From positions 1 to 5,007 of the forward strand of contig NYZY01000051.1 in the NCBI GenBank assembly GCA_002687335.1: DNA of 5,007 nucleotides. The letters run 5' to 3'. A program made the position numbers and the translations under genes. The stretch is from Chloroflexota bacterium (lineage in GTDB: Bacteria; Chloroflexota; Dehalococcoidia; UBA1151; UBA1328). Below are positions 1-5,007 of this stretch, in pieces (the stretch's first letter is position 1; every line of letters starts with the position of its first letter). A model generated the notes under the pieces. The model was given only the letters and a program-made list of their open reading frames with translations, did not search any database and had not been told where the DNA came from.

Positions 1-194
1 ATATCATTGGCTCTTTGTTCTGGCGTACCTGCAAATGTATTGTCTTTTAAATATATACTTTTACCCAAAACAAGATGGTAGCCCTTTTCTTCAAATACTG
101 CTATGGCCAATTTCAAATCTGATTCATTCATCCATGAAGATGGACTCAAAAAGCCAATGGTGGCATTTGGTTTGAGAGCAGGTGGTTTAATCAT
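1..194 (-). CDS. LD-carboxypeptidase (peptidase S66), N-terminal part, cut by left window edge
   Basis: Only the first 64 codons are present. The protein begins MIKPPALKPNATIGFLSPSS and continues through an alpha helix (residues 23-36), then EEKGYHLVLGKSIY and FAGTPEQRAND. This matches the conserved start of the S66 family (LdcA, MccF): 'LKPGDTIGIVAPSS', then 'LGY-V-LGK', then 'yLAGTDEqRa-Dl'. Known LdcA enzymes are cytoplasmic serine peptidases that remove the terminal D-Ala from murein tetrapeptides during wall recycling; MccF members cleave microcin C-type peptide-nucleotides. The nucleophilic serine and the Glu/His of the triad lie outside the window, so activity and subgroup cannot be judged. 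The ATG overlaps the stop of the upstream dacB-like gene by 8 nt (ATGATTAA), which suggests translational coupling and fits a shared cell-wall role. No Shine-Dalgarno sequence precedes the start. Family assignment is fairly firm; the choice of LdcA over MccF is inferred from context. Confidence 0.85.
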   Translation of the reverse strand, partial: MIKPPALKPNATIGFLSPSSWMNESDLKLAIAVFEEKGYHLVLGKSIYLKDNTFAGTPEQRAND

Positions 195-1587
195 GAAGAA
201 ACAGATTTATTATTTTATCTTGGAGCTGTTGATATGGCCTTGCTTTCCCGATATAACCATTCATCAGCATTGAAAAAGCCAAGGGTCCATATTTATCTGA
301 AAAAATATATCCCGATAAACAACTTACCCCGGATAAGTGTCCTGTTTTTGCTCTGATTTTTGATTTGGAAAATTTCAATCGGCCTTTCAAGGTACTATTT
401 GATCCGCCGCCTGGCAATGTAAAGATAAAATTATCCCTGTGTTTACTGGCATGCACATAGGATAGTAATTTAATCAATTGATCCGCACTGGTAAGATTAT
501 AACGGGAAACCCCGGAACCATCTGCAAGGCGTAAAAGAGTTGTATCAATGCCAGCAGAATCAGCAAGGAAAGACTTGATGCTGTTTAAGCCGTCTGCCCA
601 ATTCCCAGTTGTACTGTCATTTACTGCTAAGGTTTTTGTAAATAATTCTGCTGTTAGGTTATCGCTTTCTTGCATCAAATTATGGGCTGAAACAATTAGG
701 GAATCTGAAATATGTACTGCGAGTGTATCGAGATTTCCAAACCTCTCGCGGGGTGATATAATTTTTACTGTTGTGCCATATTGCTTCAGCAATTTAGAAA
801 AAATGGATCCTGAAAATGAGGCTGCATCATGGATATTGCGATAGAAAGTATCTGTTTTTGCGGTCTCAAGGATTTCACCACTGATAGTGAAAAGATTAGT
901 TCTACTAGACCAGTTGCGATCGATCTTGAATTTTTCAAAACCAATCGTATCACTTACAGTGATCGATTGGTTGACCAGTTGTACATAATCAGTCTGCGGA
1001 AAGATAGTTACTTTGGCCGGCTGACCTAGTTCTCCGGGATCCACGTAAAAATCAATGCAATTATCATTGAGTGACATTGCACTGATGGGTGAGGCGTACC
1101 ACCAGGCTCCTTCATCCCACATCCATCCTTGTCCATAATGAAAAGAATCCAGGAATGATTCATCCAAGAATAGAGTATCGACGTCATTGATGCTTTTTGC
1201 CGTTATTTCAGCCAGAGAATCCAGATGATCTATAATCAGGTCCGGATCACCACCACCTCTAAGAACCAAGTTGTTACCGTGTTGAAGTACAAATGTCTTA
1301 AATCTGTAATCAGAGCCAAGCTTCTCCAAGGCAGCGGCACAGGTGTAAAGTTTATTGTTGCTTGCGGGCAGGAGAAGTTTTTTACTATTTAGGGAGTATA
1401 GTATTTTCCCGGTTTCCAAAGACACTATTTTGATACCCATGTTCGCATCCAAACCAGATGATGAGATCAGTTCATTAATATTTTTCTTAAGCGTAAAACT
1501 GCCGCTGTTATCGTAAATAGCTTCAGGCGGTGAACAGGATATGCACCAGATCAAAAAGAGTAAACTAGACTGTCTGAAAAGTTGCAT
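187..1587 (-). CDS. dacB: D-alanyl-D-alanine carboxypeptidase/endopeptidase, PBP4 type (peptidase S13), probable lipoprotein
   Basis: The 466-aa protein carries all three penicillin-binding active-site motifs in order: SxxK as S76-N-N-K79 (in LPASNNKLYT), SxN as S308-D-N310, and KTG at 414-416. Further S13 hallmarks are GGGDPDL (111-117), YASPISAMSLNDN (164-176) and ADGSGVSRYN (355-364). The long stretch between the first two motifs is the extra-domain insertion typical of this class. Length is close to E. coli DacB (477 aa). Family members trim the terminal D-Ala from murein pentapeptides and cut D-Ala-mDAP crosslinks in the periplasm. The N-terminus MQLFRQSSLLFLIWCISC reads as a lipoprotein signal with C18 as the likely lipidated residue. 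The lipobox (C-I-S-C) is not ideal, so an ordinary signal peptide remains possible. The gene starts 3 nt after the glutamine amidotransferase stop and overlaps the LD-carboxypeptidase start by 8 nt. No Shine-Dalgarno is visible before the ATG. A long hairpin lies within codons 206-217. Confidence 0.95.
   Translation of the reverse strand: MQLFRQSSLLFLIWCISCSPPEAIYDNSGSFTLKKNINELISSSGLDANMGIKIVSLETGKILYSLNSKKLLLPASNNKLYTCAAALEKLGSDYRFKTFVLQHGNNLVLRGGGDPDLIIDHLDSLAEITAKSINDVDTLFLDESFLDSFHYGQGWMWDEGAWWYASPISAMSLNDNCIDFYVDPGELGQPAKVTIFPQTDYVQLVNQSITVSDTIGFEKFKIDRNWSSRTNLFTISGEILETAKTDTFYRNIHDAASFSGSIFSKLLKQYGTTVKIISPRERFGNLDTLAVHISDSLIVSAHNLMQESDNLTAELFTKTLAVNDSTTGNWADGLNSIKSFLADSAGIDTTLLRLADGSGVSRYNLTSADQLIKLLSYVHASKHRDNFIFTLPGGGSNSTLKGRLKFSKSKIRAKTGHLSGVSCLSGYIFSDKYGPLAFSMLMNGYIGKARPYQQLQDKIINLFLHD
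939..972. repeat. Long inverted repeat (hairpin) inside the dacB-like gene
   Basis: The left arm AACCAATCG (939-947), a single bulged T (948) and ATCACT (949-954) pair with AGTGAT (958-963) and CGATTGGTT (964-972). This leaves a 3-nt loop (955-957) and gives a 15-bp stem with one bulge. In the coding sense it spans codons 206-217 of the PBP4 gene (N-Q-S-I-T-V-S-D-T-I-G-F). A second small hairpin, TTGAA-TTT-TTCAA (926-938), abuts it. A 9-bp direct repeat, GACCAGTTG, occurs at 908-916 and 973-981, just outside the pair of hairpins. On the coding strand the stem is followed by only TTTTG, too short a T tract for a good intrinsic terminator. Function unknown; it could affect mRNA stability or be chance. 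The reading frame passes through unbroken and the protein still looks like its family here. Confidence 0.8.
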
Positions 1588-1590
1588 TAA

Positions 1591-2241
1591 TCAGGTTAAA
1601 GATAAAATAAAATTGTCCAACAACCGGTGTCCGAATTCAAAGGCATCATGGGAGTTTACATTAGGGACGTTGTGATTATCAATAAATGCCTGTGTCGCTT
1701 CAATGTGGGTCTGGAATCCCCAGATGGGTTTTGTTTTACTTGCAAAACCATCTATGGCTACCAACTCGCTTACGGCTGTGATTTCAAAATCATCTGGGCA
1801 TTTGGTTACGCCTTCCTGGTGGGAAAAAATCATTGGACCGGATATAGGTGCTCCCCAAAGCAAATTTTCCTTAAGGTCCACGTTTCTTTCACCTTGCTTT
1901 TTTTCCCCATTCCATAAAAAACCCACCGTACCTCCAAAAATGTGAGCTAAAAGTTGGTGCCCATAGCAGATACCCATCACAGGAATATTGTTCTCAAAAG
2001 CATCCAAGATTAATTCTGTAATAGCATCCTGCCAGGTATGTCCATCGTGTACTGACGCTGCGCTGCCCATGACAATAATGCCAGAGATATTCCCACGCAC
2101 TTGTTCAATGCTGGTGAATCCATGCAGTGCGGGCAGATGATACGTTACGGGGAATGGTGCTGCGAGGGCAATCCGGTTGTAGGACTCAATTGCAGGTTTT
2201 ATTACCGCGGGATCAATAACCATCAAGTGTTGATTTTTCAT
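1591..2241 (-). CDS. Stand-alone class I glutamine amidotransferase (GMP-synthase-like GATase1)
   Basis: The 216-aa protein is a single GATase1 domain with an intact triad. The nucleophile elbow is MGICYGHQLLAHIFGG (residues 89-104) with Cys92. The His-Glu pair lies in WGFQTHIEAT as His179 and Glu181. The preceding strands are VMGSAASVHDG (57-67) and IFSHQEGV (138-145), both usual for the family. Such domains hydrolyse glutamine and pass ammonia to an acceptor; many stand-alone members of this GMP-synthase-like group have no known acceptor, and some relatives hydrolyse gamma-glutamyl compounds. There is no signal peptide, so it should be cytoplasmic. No synthetase partner is encoded in the window. 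It sits between peptidoglycan peptidase genes, 3 nt before dacB and 55 nt after the M23 gene, so a role in wall-peptide metabolism is possible by context only. Complete GuaA is excluded by length. Met7 is an alternative start, but Met1 keeps the first beta strand whole. No Shine-Dalgarno is seen. Confidence 0.88.
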   Translation of the reverse strand: MKNQHLMVIDPAVIKPAIESYNRIALAAPFPVTYHLPALHGFTSIEQVRGNISGIIVMGSAASVHDGHTWQDAITELILDAFENNIPVMGICYGHQLLAHIFGGTVGFLWNGEKKQGERNVDLKENLLWGAPISGPMIFSHQEGVTKCPDDFEITAVSELVAIDGFASKTKPIWGFQTHIEATQAFIDNHNVPNVNSHDAFEFGHRLLDNFILSLT

Positions 2242-2296
2242 ACTGGAAAATATATGATTATTCCAAATCTAAAGGAGAAAAAGTAGCATGTTTACC

Positions 2297-4423
2297 TTAT
2301 TTAATATAGAGAATTTTTTCACTAACAAACATGGCGCTTTGTCCTTTTAGCAAGATAAAATAAGGTCCAGACGACATACGCTTGGATAGAAATTTCGGCA
2401 GGCGGATTGATAGCCTATCGGATTGGGAAAATTGTATTTTCCGTTCCCAGACAGTGGCGCCTGATATGTTGAACAGATAAATATGATATGTACCGGGATT
2501 CGCATTTATTTTGATGATCCCTTGTGAATTAAATGGGTTCGGATAGAATGAAATGGATGGATTATATGGGATTAAATTACTCTCGTAAGCTATACTTGCT
2601 GTGGAGCCTAATAGAAATTGAATGGATCGATCAAAATAATCAATTCTGCTTTCTTCCGGTAGCGCTTCAACTGGAACTCCTGTCATCAGGGTTGGAGGCT
2701 CCAGAGTAGCCATTGCAAGAATCCGTCCCGCAGTATCAGCGAGTACAGCCAGGGTATTCTCATTTTCCAGAGGTATATCCATGACATTTAAGCTATCGTA
2801 TCCAATATCTGTCAGTATGTCATCCACCGAAAAGTTGCTGAAAGGATGATCCAGGCCAACAATTTCAGGTGGTGTGGGGATGGTACCAGTAAATGCAATA
2901 CCAAGGGTATTATTAAGAAATGAATAACCAGCATCCGAAGAACTGATGGATTCTAACGCTTTGGGTCCCACAGTCCAAAAAGTGGAATTTCCCAGTATCT
3001 CAATCAACTCATTTGGCCATGATTTAACACGATCTCCCGAAAGAATGACCGGTACGTAATCATTTGAAATTTCAAAAGACGGCTCGATTGTAAACAACGT
3101 ATCACTGATGGTTTCAATGCCCAGTTCATGGCTGTTGGCCAGGAGACCAACGTTTCCAGCAAATGGGTGCTGGGATAATCCGTTTTGATCGGCATAGGCA
3201 TTGATAACAAGTAAACCTTGGTTGGACTGATCCCGCCGAAAAACAAAAACGTTCGATGGATCACTTTCATTGGGAAACGGGGCATTATCAACCGCGGTCA
3301 ATTTAAAATATCCGGTGCTGTTGGAAAATGATTCAGCCTGGAATTGTGTCATATCCGATGTTATGTAAGATTCGTCGTGGTTGCTGTACCAGGTTTCCAT
3401 ATCGTAGCTGAAATACAGTCTGTAGCCTTCCAAGTCATCTTCCGTGTTTGGAAGCCAGTTGATTATGAACCCATTTCCATCTGTCAATATGGAAAGTAAT
3501 CGTGGGGGAGCTGGAGGTTCCGTATCCGTTTCAACGACTTCAAAGCTGATATCCGAGGTATTCGCATTCAGATATTGGTCATACACATAGATTCGTGCGG
3601 TGTATTCGCCCAAATCCCATTGTGTAACGTTTAAGGAAGAATTACTGTAAAGATTATTGGAAACAATATAAAGATAGGTACTCGTGCTTGAACCGGGGAA
3701 ATACACGTTCGTTATGTAGTTGTCCGAAACGGGAATATCATAAAATTCGAAGGGCAGGTGTGGACCAAATACGGATTCGCCTCCACTGTTAAAAATTTCA
3801 TATCCAATTTTATAGATGCCGTTATTGTCGCCAATGGGGCCTTCATCGGTTCGGTCGGTGGATTTACAAACGATATCTACAGCTCCAAATACACGGTTAT
3901 TCGAAAATTGGTTAGTGGAATTATCTGGATAAAATTTTACCCATTCCGTCTGGGGTTCATCATTGTCTACGAGTGGCGTTAATCCGCCGTCCAACCTGAT
4001 TGCGTTAATCTCAGATCCGGGATACCCATCCTTGAAATGAATGTGATTCCAGGAATTGGTCCACCCCAATACGGTTTCGTAGGCGAAAATATTTTCACCT
4101 ACATTTAGAGCGGGATTTGGATCTACATGAACATAGCAATACCGACCGACTCGGACCCAGGAGTTGATTCCGTAATCATTGACGGTTCCAATACTGGTCA
4201 CCGTGCCGTTAATGACCGAATAAACGGCATTTCCCTGAGGGAGATGAATATCGACACCATCATGGAAGTGATCTATATTTCCGGCAGATCCTGCCCTGCA
4301 TTCACAGAAAGTCCCATTGATCCAGTGCTGCTGATCAAAGGGCTGGCAGGGCCAATTGTAGGATTGAGAGAAAACAGACGTGACGATCCAGATCAAACTG
4401 ATTATGATTAGCCGGCCCGACAT
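2297..4423 (-). CDS. Secreted M23/LytM-type metallopeptidase-domain protein with FnIII and T9SS sorting domain
   Basis: The 708-aa protein starts with a Sec signal peptide (MSGRLIIISLIWIVTSVFS, probable cut before Gln20). Residues about 45-135 form an M23 (LytM, lysostaphin-like) domain: HDGVD gives zinc ligands His54 and Asp58, Y-V-H supplies His99, and NHIHF supplies His127 and ligand His129. All zinc and catalytic positions of the family appear present. Residues about 175-300 look like a beta-sandwich. A fibronectin III domain follows (about 303-395, with 'INWLPNTEDDLEGYRLYFS'). Residues about 402-610 are an alpha/beta region of unknown role, with no cysteine. The C-terminus (about 624-708) opens with FYPNPFN and ends in SEKILYIK, as in type IX secretion sorting domains. 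The likely location is therefore the cell surface or medium, with murein or other peptides as substrate; the exact target is unknown. The ATG lies 3 nt after the upstream stop. Only a weak GGA, about 10 nt from the ATG, precedes it. Confidence 0.88.
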   Translation of the reverse strand: MSGRLIIISLIWIVTSVFSQSYNWPCQPFDQQHWINGTFCECRAGSAGNIDHFHDGVDIHLPQGNAVYSVINGTVTSIGTVNDYGINSWVRVGRYCYVHVDPNPALNVGENIFAYETVLGWTNSWNHIHFKDGYPGSEINAIRLDGGLTPLVDNDEPQTEWVKFYPDNSTNQFSNNRVFGAVDIVCKSTDRTDEGPIGDNNGIYKIGYEIFNSGGESVFGPHLPFEFYDIPVSDNYITNVYFPGSSTSTYLYIVSNNLYSNSSLNVTQWDLGEYTARIYVYDQYLNANTSDISFEVVETDTEPPAPPRLLSILTDGNGFIINWLPNTEDDLEGYRLYFSYDMETWYSNHDESYITSDMTQFQAESFSNSTGYFKLTAVDNAPFPNESDPSNVFVFRRDQSNQGLLVINAYADQNGLSQHPFAGNVGLLANSHELGIETISDTLFTIEPSFEISNDYVPVILSGDRVKSWPNELIEILGNSTFWTVGPKALESISSSDAGYSFLNNTLGIAFTGTIPTPPEIVGLDHPFSNFSVDDILTDIGYDSLNVMDIPLENENTLAVLADTAGRILAMATLEPPTLMTGVPVEALPEESRIDYFDRSIQFLLGSTASIAYESNLIPYNPSISFYPNPFNSQGIIKINANPGTYHIYLFNISGATVWERKIQFSQSDRLSIRLPKFLSKRMSSGPYFILLKGQSAMFVSEKILYIK

Positions 4424-4426
4424 GGA

Positions 4427-5007
4427 TCATTGTTCCAAATCGTATTGGTTTACAATGTCATCCAATTGGATGAAATAGGTATCGGAATGATCAGGATGAG
4501 ATAATTTGACATTTTTAAATGATCCACTAGAAACGTCATAGGTGGACACGATTTTTTTAGGAAGGTCCAAACGTATTAGGATTATTGTGCCGTATGTTAT
4601 TGTTTTGGGAGATGGCAATACTGATTTTGCCGCAAGAATCAATAATGAATTTTTCACTTCCGCATAGTCAATGGGATGGATTTCCCGGCCATAATTGATG
4701 GATACGGGGTTCTCCGGGTCGGCAGGATCATATATTATCACCCTATTTTTATATACCAGGGTTAGTTGGTTATGTATCCAACGGATTTTTCGGGGCATTT
4801 TTCCCAGTGGTGTTGTGATTACGTTTTCCGACCCGGTAAGATCATATAAAGTCAAATAGGGGACAGGGTCAACACTTCCGTTAAGGCTGCCGCTCCCAAC
4901 AACGGCCAGAATATTCTTTAGTGAAAATGACGCGAAATAAGGTTGGACCAAATCGAAGGAGACCAGAGGATTGGATTCAAGGGACGGTTCAAGTTGGAAC
5001 AATGTTA
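4427..5007 (-). CDS. Unrecognised protein, C-terminal part, probably beta-propeller-like with LVIVD-type repeats; cut by right window edge
   Basis: The reading frame stays open to the right edge, so this is the 3' end of a longer gene. A TTG at 5000-5002 could be called as a start, but nothing supports it. The visible 190-odd residues are rich in short beta strands with a recurring '-hhhYD-' pattern: TLYDLTGSENV, then about 40 residues on IIYDPADPENPVSINYG, then ILIRLDLPKKIVSTYDV, and finally NQYDLEQ at the C-terminus. 'DPADPENPV' closely resembles the 'DvsDPenPv' signature of LVIVD repeats, which build beta-propellers in many secreted bacterial proteins. No catalytic motif is visible, and unlike its downstream neighbour it lacks a T9SS sorting domain. 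The N-terminus, and therefore any signal peptide or anchor, is outside the window. The stop is 3 nt before the M23 gene start, so the two are very likely co-transcribed. Repeat fold: moderate confidence; function: unknown. Confidence 0.75.
   Translation of the reverse strand, partial: TLFQLEPSLESNPLVSFDLVQPYFASFSLKNILAVVGSGSLNGSVDPVPYLTLYDLTGSENVITTPLGKMPRKIRWIHNQLTLVYKNRVIIYDPADPENPVSINYGREIHPIDYAEVKNSLLILAAKSVLPSPKTITYGTIILIRLDLPKKIVSTYDVSSGSFKNVKLSHPDHSDTYFIQLDDIVNQYDLEQ

Noticed and set aside
908..981. Small transposon (MITE-like) insertion with a 9-bp target-site duplication in the dacB-like gene
   Set aside because: The 65-nt repeat spacing would shift the frame on insertion, yet the frame is intact and the protein (ITVSDTIGFEKFKIDRNW, then NLFTISGEI) matches the usual PBP4 pattern across the region. 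The hairpin itself is kept as a finding.
548..1029. Two plus-strand open frames (548-844 and 829-1029) antisense to the dacB-like gene
   Set aside because: They lie opposite a gene with all S13 motifs, and their translations show no recognisable domain or signal. They are shadow frames.
1727..1749. 7-bp inverted repeat GGTTTTG / CAAAACC with a 9-nt loop inside the amidotransferase gene
   Set aside because: A stem of this size occurs by chance in a window of this length, and nothing around it suggests a role.
1627..2286. Plus-strand open frames antisense to the amidotransferase gene (1627-1917, 1703-1945, 2101-2286)
   Set aside because: They are opposite a gene with an intact catalytic triad, overlap each other and have low-complexity or odd compositions. 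They are shadow frames.
2242..2296. Possible promoter in the 55-nt gap before the amidotransferase gene, with TATATTTT on the minus strand at 2254-2247
   Set aside because: The element would place transcription start almost on the ATG (a leaderless message), and no -35 or -33 partner is found at a suitable distance. The gap also holds no hairpin plus T tract that would mark a terminator, so read-through from the M23 gene is the simpler reading.
3004..4411. Open frames within the M23 gene (minus 3004-3291; plus 3758-3982 and 4127-4411)
   Set aside because: They are short, lack domain features and overlap a continuous, well-supported multidomain coding sequence.
5000..5002. TTG as the start codon of the rightmost gene
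   Set aside because: The frame is open through to the window edge, there is no ribosome-binding signal, and the first visible residues continue a beta-strand pattern rather than a signal peptide. The gene is treated as truncated by the window.

Overview
The window looks like chromosomal DNA of a Gram-negative bacterium of the FCB type. The main clue is a secreted protein that ends in a type IX secretion (Por) sorting domain opening with a 'YPNPFN' motif. That form is common in Marinimicrobia, Ignavibacteria, Calditrichota and related lineages. A putative lipoprotein penicillin-binding protein and the absence of convincing Shine-Dalgarno sites before any of the four visible starts agree with this. 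Phylum-level placement is inference; G+C looks moderate by eye and was not counted.

All supported genes lie on the minus strand and are almost contiguous, so the window reads from right to left as one probable transcription unit. In order of transcription they are: (1) the 3' part of a gene for an unrecognised protein, probably beta-propeller-like with LVIVD-type repeats (runs off the right edge); (2) after 3 nt, a 708-aa secreted M23/LytM-type metallopeptidase-domain protein with a beta-sandwich region, a fibronectin III domain, an alpha/beta region and a T9SS sorting domain; (3) after 55 nt, a 216-aa class I glutamine amidotransferase of the stand-alone GMP-synthase-like type; (4) after 3 nt, a 466-aa PBP4-type D-Ala-D-Ala carboxypeptidase/endopeptidase (peptidase S13, DacB-like); (5) overlapping it by 8 nt, the first 64 codons of an LD-carboxypeptidase (peptidase S66), cut by the left edge.

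Three of the five genes belong to families that act on peptidoglycan peptides: M23 endopeptidase, S13 DD-peptidase and S66 LD-carboxypeptidase. The cluster therefore looks like a cell-wall maturation or recycling unit. The amidotransferase substrate cannot be read from sequence. A peptidoglycan-related role is attractive from context but unproven.

No RNA gene, mobile element, CRISPR array or clear terminator was seen. The most unusual non-coding signal is a 15-bp, nearly perfect hairpin with a 3-nt loop inside the dacB-like coding sequence (939-972), set within a pair of 9-bp direct repeats. I found no clearly novel defence or mobile system.
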